From Bacteroides sp. M10 (lineage in GTDB: Bacteria > Bacteroidota > Bacteroidia > Bacteroidales > Bacteroidaceae), in NCBI RefSeq assembly GCF_014334015.1, contig NZ_CP060488.1, forward strand, positions 3,368,501 to 3,432,500: 64,000 nt of DNA, in the 5' to 3' direction. Every line of letters begins with the position of its first letter. Within the stretch, counting starts at the first letter, position 1. Below are positions 1 through 12,439 of this stretch, piece after piece. Made by a program: the position numbers and the translations under genes. The notes beneath the pieces are model-generated. The model did no database searches. It was not told the origin of the DNA and saw only the letters and a list, made by a program, of their open reading frames with translations.

Positions 1-116
1 GTCAGATTCCGCCCGTTTTGTAAAGCTGAAATCATTTTATCAGTTTCTTTTTCCCGGTCACAAAAGTATTCCGGACTGTTATAACCGTACACAAGGAATG
101 GATTATATGGTTTCAT
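1..116 (-). CDS. Partial AAA-type ATP-binding protein (N-terminus only)
   Basis: A minus-strand reading frame opens at the ATG at 116 and runs off the left edge; 38 residues are visible. It begins MKPYNPFLVYGYNSPEYF and continues with a CDREKET segment and an NGRNLT segment just before the edge. An NPF...CDR-E-E...NGRN pattern is typical of the start of the archaeal-type/DUF234-like AAA ATPases common in Bacteroides, where the NGRN segment leads into the Walker A strand. The P-loop itself lies outside the window, so the ATPase call rests on this N-terminal signature. It is too short for a function beyond a probable P-loop ATPase. Confidence 0.6.
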   Translation of the reverse strand, partial: MKPYNPFLVYGYNSPEYFCDREKETDKMISALQNGRNL

Positions 117-211
117 ATCTTATTATATCTTTTATGTTACATATTTTATGTAATACAAAGAACGTAATAATTGGGGAATATTCAAAGACTTTTTTTATTT
201 ATGTGTATATA

Positions 212-261
212 AATAGTGCGCTGATGAAAGAAAATGATTGTTCTTTCATCAGCGCACTATT
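212..261. terminator. Perfect 21-bp inverted repeat, terminator after flotillin
   Basis: Positions 212-232 and 241-261 are exact reverse complements with an 8-base loop. It lies 17 bases beyond the flotillin stop and before the partial ATPase start, so it most likely ends the NfeD-flotillin transcript. The downstream tract on the minus strand is AT-rich but not a clean U run. Confidence 0.75.
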
Positions 262-277
262 ATTTGTCGGAGCAGGA

Positions 278-1930
278 TTATTTCTTATCCTTCTTCTCTT
301 CAGCTTTCGTTACAGGCTTTTCCTCCGTTTTACTGTCCGGATTAATAATACCTTTCACCGTTTCACCGATGGGCAACTTATCCAGTACACCAAGACTTGG
401 AGCTACCGTTTTCACCAGTGTATTCAGGAAATTGCTTGTGCCGCCGTTTCCTCCGTCGAATACAGTGATATTTCCTAAGTTCATGTGTTCGAATGCTTTT
501 ACCTGTTCGCCGGCGATTTCCTTCCATTGGTCTACCATCTTGTATTGGATAGCGATAGCCGGGTTCGATTCGGCTGCTCTTACCATTGCTTCGAAACCTT
601 CCGCTTCGGCAAGTAATGAACGTTTCTTACCTTCCGCTTCTGCTTCCAGTTTCATCTGGATAGCTTTTGCTTCTGCTTCCGCTTGTGCCAAAGTAGCTTT
701 TGCGCGTGCTTCTGCCTCACGAGTAATCTTTTCGGCAATGGCATTAGCCTGTAGAATAGCTTCCTGTCTGGCAATTTCCGCAGGAACAATCTTTTCGGCT
801 TTCAATGAAGATTCCACTTTACGTGCTTTGGCTTCTTCTACCTCCTTCTGGGCTATTTCACGTGCAGTCTGTACGGCTGCTTCCGATCTGGCAGCAGCTT
901 CACCGGCTTGCTTGTCGGCATTAGCTTGCGTCACGGCCAGTTCTGAATTTGACAGAGCCACCTCTTTCTGTGCGTCATTTCGTCCGATAGCAGCTTTCTT
1001 GGCTGCTTCCGCCTGTTTGATTTCCATATCCGAGTTAAGTTCGGCAACACGGCTTTCCTTTTCGGTATTTGCCTGTTCGATACGGATATTCTTTTCAGCT
1101 TCCGCTTTTGCTACTTGTGATTCTTTTTCCGCATTGGCGATGGCTACTTGAGAAATTCTGTCCTTATCTGCATTGGCAACCGAGATTTCCTGTTGTTTCT
1201 TCGTTTCTGCGATGGCGATATCTTGATCTTTACGCGTTTCTGCAACTTTGGTTTCGCGTTCCTTAATCTGATTGGCAATTTTGATAGCACCCAGCTTCTC
1301 CTGTTCTTCGATGTTAGCTTGTGCTTCGTTCAGAGCTTTACTTTCAGCTTCCTTACCTAAGTTGACAATGTAGTTGGCAGCATCACGAATGTCACTGATA
1401 TTGATGTTCATCAGGTACAAACCAAACTTGCGAAGTTCGGTATCGATGTTGTCTTTTACTTTAGCCAGAAACTTATCGCGGTCTGAATTTAATTCTTCGA
1501 TAGTCATATCGGCGATTACCATACGCATCTGACCATATACGACATCGGTAATTAAATTCTGTTTGTCGTCCATCGTCAAACCCAGCATACGTTCAGCAGC
1601 ATTTTGCATTACTTCGGGATCAGTGCTGATAGCTACAGTAATGGTAGTCGGCACATCCACACGGATATTCTGAGCAGACAGTGCACCCGTCAGTTTGCAT
1701 TCAATCTGCATTGGTTTCATGGAAAGGAATTCGTATCCCTGGATAATCGGCCATACGAAAGCTGCACCACCGTGATATAGCTTCGCCGACTTCTTATCTC
1801 CTCCTGTTTTACCATATACAACGAGGACTTCATCACTCTTACATTTGCGGTAACGAGAAAGGATACCAATAAAAGTGAGTAGGATGACTGCCACTAATAT
1901 AGCAGCCATAATCAACATTTCTTGTGTCAT
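278..1930 (-). CDS. Flotillin-like SPFH domain protein
   Basis: 550 residues. A single N-terminal membrane helix (about residues 6-25) is followed by an SPFH/band-7 domain (about 30-195) and a long Ala/Glu/Lys-rich coiled coil (about 195-440), then a C-terminal tail ending in a Lys/Glu-rich stretch. This order is that of flotillins (FloT/YqiK type), which oligomerise on the membrane and organise microdomains. The gene starts 20 bases after the NfeD-like gene, so the two form an operon; SPFH-NfeD pairing is a recurrent arrangement (YuaF-FloT in Bacillus, YqiJ-YqiK in E. coli). Its specific cargo cannot be told from sequence. Confidence 0.9.
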   Translation of the reverse strand: MTQEMLIMAAILVAVILLTFIGILSRYRKCKSDEVLVVYGKTGGDKKSAKLYHGGAAFVWPIIQGYEFLSMKPMQIECKLTGALSAQNIRVDVPTTITVAISTDPEVMQNAAERMLGLTMDDKQNLITDVVYGQMRMVIADMTIEELNSDRDKFLAKVKDNIDTELRKFGLYLMNINISDIRDAANYIVNLGKEAESKALNEAQANIEEQEKLGAIKIANQIKERETKVAETRKDQDIAIAETKKQQEISVANADKDRISQVAIANAEKESQVAKAEAEKNIRIEQANTEKESRVAELNSDMEIKQAEAAKKAAIGRNDAQKEVALSNSELAVTQANADKQAGEAAARSEAAVQTAREIAQKEVEEAKARKVESSLKAEKIVPAEIARQEAILQANAIAEKITREAEARAKATLAQAEAEAKAIQMKLEAEAEGKKRSLLAEAEGFEAMVRAAESNPAIAIQYKMVDQWKEIAGEQVKAFEHMNLGNITVFDGGNGGTSNFLNTLVKTVAPSLGVLDKLPIGETVKGIINPDSKTEEKPVTKAEEKKDKK

Positions 1931-1950
1931 AAAATTGTGTATTTGAATAG

Positions 1951-2448
1951 TTATTGAATGAATAGCGTTCCGTCTTTGTAACTGGTGATGATTGTTCTGT
2001 CACCTGTCTGATATGCTTTCCCGGATTCGGAGATGACGTCTACTTCGCGCATGGCTCCGTCCCGGCTTGTCTGTACTGTATATTTGCTGTCACTTTGCTT
2101 GAAGTATATAGTACATTCCCGTCCTACAAGTTGATCTGTCTGTTCAGAATGATTCACTTGTTGCAGTTGATAAGCTTTCTTATAGAGAAACCACACAGCG
2201 AGAACAAAGAAAAGACCCACCAGAATACCGATGACATAACTTTGAATTTCAGTGTTTCCCGCTAAATACATGTACCAGCCGAATCCGATTCCAAAATGAG
2301 TTAGTCCTTTAAAAGAAACTACGCTACTGATGTCAGCATCTACGTCTACATCTGCATCTATGTCTCCGAAAAAGATGGATAGAATGAATTGGATTACAAA
2401 TATTCCTGTTGTCACAAGGGCAATAATAAGGAAAATGGTACTACTCAT
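1951..2448 (-). CDS. NfeD-like membrane protein with C-terminal OB fold
   Basis: 165 residues. Hydrophobic segments near residues 5-27 and about 68-90 flank an Asp-rich acidic stretch (DIDADVDVDADI, about 29-40). The C-terminal third (about 108-165, starting near LVGRECTIYF) looks like the small beta-barrel OB fold of NfeD proteins. First gene of a two-gene operon with the flotillin, where NfeD partners are thought to assist flotillin assembly. The acidic Asp repeat between the helices might bind cations; that is inference. Confidence 0.75.
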   Translation of the reverse strand: MSSTIFLIIALVTTGIFVIQFILSIFFGDIDADVDVDADISSVVSFKGLTHFGIGFGWYMYLAGNTEIQSYVIGILVGLFFVLAVWFLYKKAYQLQQVNHSEQTDQLVGRECTIYFKQSDSKYTVQTSRDGAMREVDVISESGKAYQTGDRTIITSYKDGTLFIQ

Positions 2449-2514
2449 AATTGTGAGGTATTAGTGAATCATGATTATTTTGTTCTCCAAATATACAGGT
2501 TTATGCGAATTATA

Positions 2515-2546
2515 CAAAGATAAATGAGATAAAATGACTACTTTTG
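2515..2546. promoter_or_regulatory. Divergent -7 boxes for the NfeD operon and truA
   Basis: On the minus strand 2515-2522 reads TATCTTTG, and on the plus strand 2539-2546 reads TACTTTTG. Both match the Bacteroides -7 consensus TAnnTTTG and face away from each other towards the two flanking genes. No convincing -33 element was found for either. Confidence 0.5.
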
Positions 2547-2577
2547 CGCGCGAAAACCCTAAAAAAGAGGAATTAGC

Positions 2578-3381
2578 GTGCAAAGGTATTTTATTTATTT
2601 GGCTTACGACGGAACCAACTATCACGGTTGGCAGATTCAACCGAATGGGATTAGTGTGCAGGAATGTCTGATGAAAGCATTGTCTACCTTTCTGCGTCGC
2701 GAAATTGAAGTAATAGGAGCAGGCCGGACGGATGCGGGAGTGCATGCCTCTCTGATGGTTGCTCATTTTGATTCCGATGAACTGTTGGATACTACTTCTG
2801 TTACTGATAAATTAAATCGTCTGCTGCCTCCCGATATTTCTATTTATCGTGTTTGCCGGGTTCGGCCGGATGCCCATGCCCGTTTTGATGCGACTGCGCG
2901 AACTTATAAATATTATGTGACGACATCGAAATATCCTTTTAACAGGCAATATCGCTGGCGACTTTATAACCAGTTGAATTATGAACGCATGAACGAAGCA
3001 GCACGTATCCTTTTCGAGTACAACGATTTTACGAGTTTCAGTAAACTTCATACGGATGTAAAGACCAATATTTGTCATATCACTCATGCAGAATGGACGC
3101 AGGAAGAAGATGCTACCTGGGTATTTACCATTCGTGCCGACCGTTTCTTGCGGAATATGGTGCGAGCCATCGTAGGCACGCTCATTGAAGTGGGACGCGG
3201 GAAACTGACTGTTGAAGGTTTCCGGCGGATTATAGAACAGCAGGACCGTTGCAAAGCCGGGACATCTGCTCCGGGGCAAGCCTTGTTTCTGGTCAACGTG
3301 GAATATCCGGAAAGTATATTTGAATGTGATGACCAGCAATCATCCATAACCGGCGAACCGTCTGTCGCTGATAACTTATAA
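2578..3381 (+). CDS. truA: tRNA pseudouridine(38-40) synthase TruA
   Basis: 267 residues from a GTG start, preceded by an AAGAGGA-like stretch. TruA isomerises uridines 38-40 in the anticodon stem-loop of tRNAs. The N-terminus ([18 protein letters not shown]) and the catalytic-Asp motif ([11 protein letters not shown], near residue 45-55) are diagnostic; the C-terminal half carries the [16 protein letters not shown] motif. Length is normal, with about 20 extra C-terminal residues. A DMT-type exporter follows after 29 bases and may share the transcript. Confidence 0.95.
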   Translation: MQRYFIYLAYDGTNYHGWQIQPNGISVQECLMKALSTFLRREIEVIGAGRTDAGVHASLMVAHFDSDELLDTTSVTDKLNRLLPPDISIYRVCRVRPDAHARFDATARTYKYYVTTSKYPFNRQYRWRLYNQLNYERMNEAARILFEYNDFTSFSKLHTDVKTNICHITHAEWTQEEDATWVFTIRADRFLRNMVRAIVGTLIEVGRGKLTVEGFRRIIEQQDRCKAGTSAPGQALFLVNVEYPESIFECDDQQSSITGEPSVADNL

Positions 3382-3410
3382 TTGGTAATTAGTAAATAAT
3401 AAATATTCTC

Positions 3411-4313
3411 ATGTGGTTATTATTAGCATTCCTCTCGGCTACTTTGCTGGGCTTTTATGATGTATTCAAGAAGAAATCGTTGAAAGATAATGCAGTACTT
3501 CCTGTTTTGTTTCTAAATACATTCTTTTCCAGTCTCATCTTTCTACCGTTTATCCTGATATCCGTTTATCAACCGGACTTGTTGGGAGGAACAATCTTCA
3601 ATGTTCCCGTTGCTGGTTGGGAACAGCATAAATATATTATCATCAAGTCGTTCATCGTATTGTCTTCGTGGATATTCGGATATTTCGGAATGAAGCATTT
3701 ACCCATAACCATTGTGGGACCTATCAATGCCACCCGTCCGGTGATGGTGCTCGTGGGAGCTATGCTGGTATTTGGTGAACGATTGAATCTCTATCAATGG
3801 ATTGGTGTGATGCTGGCCATTGCCTCTTTCTTTATGTTGAGCCGTTCGGGAAAGAAAGAAGGTATTGATTTTAAGCATAACAAATGGATCTTTTTTATTG
3901 TACTGGCTGCCATTACAGGTGCTATCAGTGGTTTGTATGATAAATATCTGATGAAGTCTCTGAATCCGATGCTGGTGCAATCCTGGTATAATGTTTATCA
4001 GGTGTTTATCATGTGTCCTATCCTGTTGTTGCTTTGGTGGCCTAAAAGAAAGTCCACTACTCCGTTCCGCTGGGATTGGACGATTATCCTGATTTCCATT
4101 TTCCTTTCTGCTGCCGATTTTGTTTACTTTTACGCATTAAGTTACGACGATTCGATGATTTCTATCGTTTCGATGGTCCGTCGGGGAAGTGTGGTTGTTT
4201 CTTTTACTTTCGGTGCGCTTTTCTTCCGTGAAAAGAATTTAAAAAGCAAAGCGATTGACCTTATACTGGTGTTAATCGGAATGATATTCTTATATTTGGG
4301 GTCTAAAAGTTAA
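3411..4313 (+). CDS. EamA/DMT-family transporter
   Basis: 300 residues, almost entirely hydrophobic, with about ten predicted membrane helices arranged as two EamA-like halves (about 1-140 and 155-298). The first half carries the PINATRPVMVLVGAMLVFGERL segment in which a Glu ends the fourth helix, typical of the family; the second half has the matching FGALFFREKN. DMT exporters move small metabolites or amino acids across the inner membrane, but the substrate cannot be predicted. It lies close behind truA on the same strand. Confidence 0.85.
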   Translation: MWLLLAFLSATLLGFYDVFKKKSLKDNAVLPVLFLNTFFSSLIFLPFILISVYQPDLLGGTIFNVPVAGWEQHKYIIIKSFIVLSSWIFGYFGMKHLPITIVGPINATRPVMVLVGAMLVFGERLNLYQWIGVMLAIASFFMLSRSGKKEGIDFKHNKWIFFIVLAAITGAISGLYDKYLMKSLNPMLVQSWYNVYQVFIMCPILLLLWWPKRKSTTPFRWDWTIILISIFLSAADFVYFYALSYDDSMISIVSMVRRGSVVVSFTFGALFFREKNLKSKAIDLILVLIGMIFLYLGSKS

Positions 4314-4357
4314 AACAGTTACACAAGACTGTTTGTCATAGGTTAAATAAGATAGAT

Positions 4358-5023
4358 ATGAAAATAAATAAACTTGTTATCACTATATTCTTCTCTGCTG
4401 TCGGACTTTTTGTTTCGACTGCTCTTCAGGCACAAGAGGCCAAAACGTTGTTTGTGAATATGCCGGATTCTCTAAGCCCCTTGCTTACAAAAGTGAATCG
4501 TGAAGATTGCATAGACTTTCTGGAAAGTAAGATGAAAGCGCAAGTAGAAAACCGTTTTGGCAAGAAGTCGGAGATGACTGATCTTAGCAAAGACTATATC
4601 CGTATGCAAATGTCAGCTCAATCGACCTGGCAGATGAAAGTGTTGGCATTAAATGATTCAACGAACGTAATCTGTACAGTCTCTACTGTTTGTGCTCCTG
4701 CCTGTGATAGCAGCATCCATTTCTATACGGACGACTGGAAACCGCTTACAACATCTCTCTTTATTACCCTGCCCCTGATGGATGATTTTCTGAATGCTCC
4801 CGATTCAGCAGGAGTTTATGAGTTTGATGAAGCACGCCGTTCGGCAGATATGCTATTGATGAAAGCCGATTTTAATAAAGAAAATACGGAACTGACACTT
4901 ACGTTAACAACCTCCGACTATATGTCAAAAGAAACAGCAGAGAAACTGAAACCGTTTCTCCGCCGCCCTGTAGTCTACCATTGGAAAAATGGAGCATTTA
5001 TTAAATTGAAAATTGAGAATTAA
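4358..5023 (+). CDS. DUF3256 family exported protein
   Basis: 221 residues. A signal peptide (about residues 1-25, ending ALQAQ) directs it to the periplasm or envelope. The body is mixed alpha/beta and resembles DUF3256 proteins of Bacteroidales, a family without a known function. It follows the DMT transporter by 44 bases. Its last eight codons lie inside the left arm of a 36-bp inverted repeat. Confidence 0.7.
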   Translation: MKINKLVITIFFSAVGLFVSTALQAQEAKTLFVNMPDSLSPLLTKVNREDCIDFLESKMKAQVENRFGKKSEMTDLSKDYIRMQMSAQSTWQMKVLALNDSTNVICTVSTVCAPACDSSIHFYTDDWKPLTTSLFITLPLMDDFLNAPDSAGVYEFDEARRSADMLLMKADFNKENTELTLTLTTSDYMSKETAEKLKPFLRRPVVYHWKNGAFIKLKIEN

Positions 5024-5194
5024 AAATTGAGAAATAGGGATTATTCAATAATCCCTCTGATTAAAGATATCAAAAAGGCAACTAACTCGTAAAGAATTAG
5101 TTGCCTTATGTTTTTAAATTTTGAGAATATCCAGAAATAGCTATACCACAGCGTAGCTTATTTCTTAATTTTTAATTCTCAATTCTCAATTTAA
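5001..5194. repeat. 36-bp imperfect inverted repeat bracketing a terminator
   Basis: The arms 5001-5036 and 5159-5194 match as reverse complements at 34 of 36 positions, separated by 122 bases. Both arms are AT-rich (repeats of the AATTGAGAATT type) and each contains the stop codon of the adjacent convergent gene. A related AT-rich motif occurs just upstream of ribH (about 14480-14500). Confidence 0.7.
5075..5107. terminator. Bidirectional terminator between convergent genes
   Basis: An 11-bp stem (5075-5085 with 5097-5107) with flanking A and T runs lies midway between the convergent DUF3256 and kinase genes. Confidence 0.75.
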
Positions 5195-6274
5195 CAAGCA
5201 TTCGTTGATGAACGCTATCATTTCCGGTGTGTTTGCTTCCACACTTTGAAGTAATTTGAATTGTGCTTTGGTGCGAACGAGGTTATGTTCCGGATATTTG
5301 ATTTTATAATAAGTATCTCCGTTGATATAATCTGCCAGGAACCGTACGCACTGCATGTATGGGAATAAAGCCGCCGCATAAGGAAGATTCTCAATCTCGA
5401 TCTGAGTCAGGAATGATTTGGCTCCTTTCAGATAGCCCTTGGTAAATGCTTTGAATATTTCCATATTGAAGTTTACACGATCAAGGTCTTTGTCGTCTTC
5501 ATCACCTGTGTTGGCACCTGTACGTAGGAAGTCACCATAATCGGAGAATATAAAGCTAGGCATTACCGTATCCAGATCAATGACACAAAGCACTTTACCA
5601 TCCTCGTCGAACATCATGTTATTCACTTTCGTATCGCAATGGCAAACGCGTTTGGGAAGTTTTCCTTCACGATATAAACGTTCAGCTTTACACATTTCAT
5701 CTGCGCGTTTCTCTATTTCATCCAGATAGTATTTCACTTCTGCTACCCGTCCGGCAGCATCCTTCGCAACGGCTTCACGTAGTTGTTTGAGGCGGAACTC
5801 CATGTTGTGGAAATCGGGTATGGTTTCACCCAATGTTTCCGGAATATCGGCCAGCATAGCCTGGAAGTTACCGAAGGCTTCTCCTGCATAGTTGGAATAT
5901 TCGGGATTTACCGTCTCATACGTTTTTGCACGTGGGATGAATACCATCACACGCCAATAACTGTCACCGTCGAACCAGTATGTTTTACCTTCTTCTGTTT
6001 CGAGGAAACTCAACACCTTGCGGTCTATATCCGATTCTCCGGCTTTCGTCAGTTTCTTGCGAATGTGATTGGTAACAGCGCTAATATTGGATTGAAGCAT
6101 TTCTACATTCTGGAAAATGGCATGATTGATGCGTTGCAAAACATAGTCGGGAGCATCTGCTTCTTTGGTGTTTACTTTATAAGTGTCGTTGATAAGTCCT
6201 GCACCCAAAGGTTTGATTTCTTCTATCGTACCTTGGACTTTAAATTTAGCTACGATGCTAGATAAATCTTTCAT
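5186..6274 (-). CDS. NahK-like sugar kinase (APH/choline kinase fold)
   Basis: 362 residues. The aminoglycoside-phosphotransferase fold is shown by the N-terminal glycine-rich strand (GAGLINDTYKV), the catalytic-loop motif CHCDTKVNNMMFDE (His-x-Asp....Asn) and the Mg-binding IDLDTVMPS. The last two closely resemble N-acetylhexosamine 1-kinase (NahK), which makes GlcNAc-1-P or GalNAc-1-P from free sugar. It follows a GH2 beta-galactosidase by 30 bases and is near two GH109-type genes, so phosphorylation of released galactosamine-type sugars is a sensible guess. Substrate specificity is inferred, and another sugar or small alcohol is possible. Confidence 0.7.
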   Translation of the reverse strand: MKDLSSIVAKFKVQGTIEEIKPLGAGLINDTYKVNTKEADAPDYVLQRINHAIFQNVEMLQSNISAVTNHIRKKLTKAGESDIDRKVLSFLETEEGKTYWFDGDSYWRVMVFIPRAKTYETVNPEYSNYAGEAFGNFQAMLADIPETLGETIPDFHNMEFRLKQLREAVAKDAAGRVAEVKYYLDEIEKRADEMCKAERLYREGKLPKRVCHCDTKVNNMMFDEDGKVLCVIDLDTVMPSFIFSDYGDFLRTGANTGDEDDKDLDRVNFNMEIFKAFTKGYLKGAKSFLTQIEIENLPYAAALFPYMQCVRFLADYINGDTYYKIKYPEHNLVRTKAQFKLLQSVEANTPEMIAFINECLLN

Positions 6275-6304
6275 GTTTTTTTTCTTTAAAAATTTATACT
6301 AAGG

Positions 6305-9718
<3,414 letters not shown>

Positions 9719-10609
9719 TTATTTTACTTTGATATGATCGAATCCTTCTCCATACACTCCGATGACAGCACTTTGCGATACAAATGCATTCGGGTCTATG
9801 TCTTTTATCAACCGGAAGATGATAGGCGATTCCCTTTTCTTGGCTAATACAAACATCATCTTTACTTCTCGTCCTGTATAAAAGCCGGTTGCATTGATAA
9901 TCGTTACTCCCCGGTGTGGATATTCGTTAATATGCCGTCCTATTTCTTCATATTTGTTAGATATGATAAAGAACTGTACGGATTGGCGGGCGCTATTCAC
10001 TACCTGGTCGAGAACGAAACTACAAATATAAAGAGTTACAAACCCATACACCACTTTTTCCCAGTCTTTTAAGACAAAATAACTGGAAGAAATGATAATC
10101 ATATCGCAGATGAGCACGACTCTTCCTAATGTGATGTCCCGGTATTTGTTGATGATGGCTGCAATAATATCTGTACCTCCCGTACTTCCATTAGCCGAAA
10201 AAGCAACACCTATGCCGCCTCCACAGAAGGATGCTCCGATGACACATGCCATAAAGGGTTGGTCGTGGAGAAGCCCGAAACCTGCCGTCAATTTTTGAAT
10301 GACGGACAGAAAGAAGGTGAGGGTAAATACACCAAAAATAGTTTTGATGCAAAACTTTAGTCCCAGCAACTTGAGGGCCAGTAGCAGCAAGAAGAAGTTG
10401 ATGCTGAAGTACGTATATTGTACCGGAAAACCTGTGGCCCAATATACGATAGAAGCAATACCCGGTACTCCCCCGGTGGTGATATCGTTAGGCAACAGAA
10501 AAACGGTCCAACCGATACCATACAAAATCATGCCGATGGCAATCATTACATAATCTCTGGCTTCACGGATAATGCTTTGCTTAGAAGGCTTTGGAATAGC
10601 TGTTTTCAT
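9719..10609 (-). CDS. YitT family membrane protein (DUF161/DUF2179)
   Basis: 296 residues: about five to six membrane helices in the first 205 residues, then a soluble DUF2179 domain (about 215-296, with VTIINATGFYTG and a GVYGEGF end). The family is widespread, and transport is suspected without firm evidence. It is the first gene of the group with the beta-galactosidase and kinase and is separated from the upstream GH109-type gene by a terminator. Whether it acts with the glycosidase is unknown. Confidence 0.85.
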   Translation of the reverse strand: MKTAIPKPSKQSIIREARDYVMIAIGMILYGIGWTVFLLPNDITTGGVPGIASIVYWATGFPVQYTYFSINFFLLLLALKLLGLKFCIKTIFGVFTLTFFLSVIQKLTAGFGLLHDQPFMACVIGASFCGGGIGVAFSANGSTGGTDIIAAIINKYRDITLGRVVLICDMIIISSSYFVLKDWEKVVYGFVTLYICSFVLDQVVNSARQSVQFFIISNKYEEIGRHINEYPHRGVTIINATGFYTGREVKMMFVLAKKRESPIIFRLIKDIDPNAFVSQSAVIGVYGEGFDHIKVK

Positions 10610-10658
10610 AAACGTGATTATGATAATCTATAAAATGTTCAAACACGAACCCATGAAT

Positions 10659-10686
10659 AATCCGGCTTTGGGGGAGAAGCCGGATT
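10659..10686 (-). terminator. Terminator downstream of the first GH109-type gene
   Basis: A GC-rich 10-bp perfect stem (10659-10668 with 10677-10686), extendable past a small bulge by ATGAA/TTCAT, lies 38 bases beyond the stop of the exported GH109-type gene and before YitT. Confidence 0.75.
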
Positions 10687-10723
10687 GGTTCATTATGCTC
10701 GTGCTAAAAGGAAATATTCTGTT

Positions 10724-12136
10724 TTATTTTGCAAAAGCGTGACGGTAGCCTTGTACTTTATTCCATCCGCCGCGAGTGAAGTCGGGTACTTCTACCGGAG
10801 CTGAATTGTTCTCGATAGAAAGTCTGGTAAGTTCAGCCATGCAACACCATTCTGCCAGGTCATAAACGTCCATATCCAATGGCAGTCCATTCTGCAAGCA
10901 ATATGCCAGACGGTAGTCCATGATAAAGTCCATACCACCATGTCCACCTACTTTCTTGGCTGTTTCTTCCAACTCTATATGAATAGGATCTTTATATTTA
11001 TCCATCAAGGCTTTTTTTACGTTTTCAGGTACAGAACCATGTGCATTCAGATTCTCATGATTAGGCACATCTTTTGAATCAACTTGTGAAGGTCTCAGGC
11101 AATATTCTTCAATCGGATATTTGCTTGCGTAACCATCGGCTCCCACTATCTGATACATACGGCTGTATGGGCGTGGAGTCATTACGTTGTGCTGAATCAA
11201 CATCGTTTTACCGTTCTCTGTGCGAATTAGGGTAGAAGTCTGGTCACCATTCTGGAAGTCGGTCACCTCTTCTCCTGTTTGTTTCTTAATATAAGCCGGT
11301 CCGTTGACAGCTTTCGTATCCATCGATACCAATGTTTTCATGCGGTCACCACGGTGGATATTAAGTACCTGACAAGCAGGGCCCATGCCATGGGTAGCAT
11401 ATACATCACCACGGTGTAGATGATTATAATCCATTCGCCAGTTATTCCAGTATTCAGGCCAGAAATCTTCCAGATTGTGGATATATGAACCTTCTACATG
11501 AAGTACTTCTCCGAATACGCCTTGTTGTGCCATATTTAAAGAAGTCAGTTCAAAGAAGTCATATACGCAGTTTTCGAGCTGCATACAATGCTTACGTGTC
11601 TTTTCGGAAGTATTGATTAGCTGCCAGATTTCATCCAGTGTCATGGCGGCAGGAACTTCGATAGCTACATGCTTACCGTGTTCCATGGCATAAACACCCA
11701 TTGCTGCATGATGTTTCCAGTCGGTGGCTATGTATACCAGATCAATATCGTCCCGTTCACAAAGTTGCTTCCATGCCTCTTCCGAACCACTGTAAGAAGC
11801 AGCTTCAGGAAGTCCGGTATTCTTCAAAATTTCTTGTGATTTTTCAACACGTTCGGGAAGCAGGTCGCATAATGCTACAATCTTAGTTCCCGGGATATGG
11901 GTCCAGCGTGCCACGGCACCGGGACCACGCATTCCTAATCCGATGAAACCGACACGAACGGTATCAATTTTAGGAGTAACGAGTTGGATTACATCTTCTT
12001 GTCCGGCAGGGCGAGCAGGAGTTTCTACTTTGATAGGAGTAAAGGCTTCGGGAGCCCTTGGTTGTTGAGTACAACTGGTGTGCCAAGTTAACAAAGCCAA
12101 GCCGATGGCAGTGACTGTAAATAGTTTCTTCATCAT
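10724..12136 (-). CDS. GH109-like Gfo/Idh/MocA enzyme, exported
   Basis: 470 residues. After a signal sequence with a possible lipidation Cys at residue 22 (preceded by WHTS, a weak lipobox), a Rossmann NAD-binding motif (VGFIGLGMRGPGAV) and the Gfo/Idh/MocA catalytic half follow. EVPAAMTLDEIW and the long C-terminal region resemble GH109 alpha-N-acetylgalactosaminidases, which use bound NAD in an oxidation-elimination mechanism to remove terminal alpha-GalNAc. A cytosolic-type paralogue is the next gene upstream. The GH109 assignment is from family resemblance; a non-glycosidic oxidoreductase cannot be excluded. Confidence 0.75.
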   Translation of the reverse strand: MMKKLFTVTAIGLALLTWHTSCTQQPRAPEAFTPIKVETPARPAGQEDVIQLVTPKIDTVRVGFIGLGMRGPGAVARWTHIPGTKIVALCDLLPERVEKSQEILKNTGLPEAASYSGSEEAWKQLCERDDIDLVYIATDWKHHAAMGVYAMEHGKHVAIEVPAAMTLDEIWQLINTSEKTRKHCMQLENCVYDFFELTSLNMAQQGVFGEVLHVEGSYIHNLEDFWPEYWNNWRMDYNHLHRGDVYATHGMGPACQVLNIHRGDRMKTLVSMDTKAVNGPAYIKKQTGEEVTDFQNGDQTSTLIRTENGKTMLIQHNVMTPRPYSRMYQIVGADGYASKYPIEEYCLRPSQVDSKDVPNHENLNAHGSVPENVKKALMDKYKDPIHIELEETAKKVGGHGGMDFIMDYRLAYCLQNGLPLDMDVYDLAEWCCMAELTRLSIENNSAPVEVPDFTRGGWNKVQGYRHAFAK

Positions 12137-12439
12137 ATTTTAAAGTTTTTAATAGGGGTTATTCGATGTTTTTCATTTACGTGTCAAAAATAGTAATTAA
12201 TTAGCCAACTATTTGTATTTGTTCCCGATATTTTCATCACAAAAGTTTCTATTATGAGGTAAAAGATGAGTCTGACTTTTTCTACCTGATTTTGTGTAGG
12301 CTTATGTGATGTCAAATACATATAAAAGACATGCCAGAAAAAGGCTCTTCCTAAAAAGAAGTCACCTTTTTAGAATTTCTTAACGTTTACTGCTCCTGTT
12401 GGGGTAAACTACCTACTTCGTCTGTACTTCTGATAGAAC
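12137..12439. other. 303-base intergenic region between GH109-type paralogues
   Basis: No gene seen. It holds a minus-strand -7 box reading TATTTTTG at 12185-12192 that may serve the exported GH109-type gene, and an AT-rich 8-bp hairpin at 12351-12373 (possible weak terminator of the upstream paralogue). A further imperfect dyad with AGGTA/TACCT ends lies at about 12257-12287. Confidence 0.45.

Noticed and set aside
234..1151. 305-residue open frame antisense to the flotillin gene
   Set aside because: Rich in Ala/Ser from the reverse of a Glu/Ala/Lys coiled coil; no family features, no promoter, and the opposite strand is clearly coding.
12137..12439. A further 22-bp array in the GH109 intergenic region
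   Set aside because: Similar motifs recur at spacings such as 33 bases, not 22; only hairpins and a -7 box are supported.
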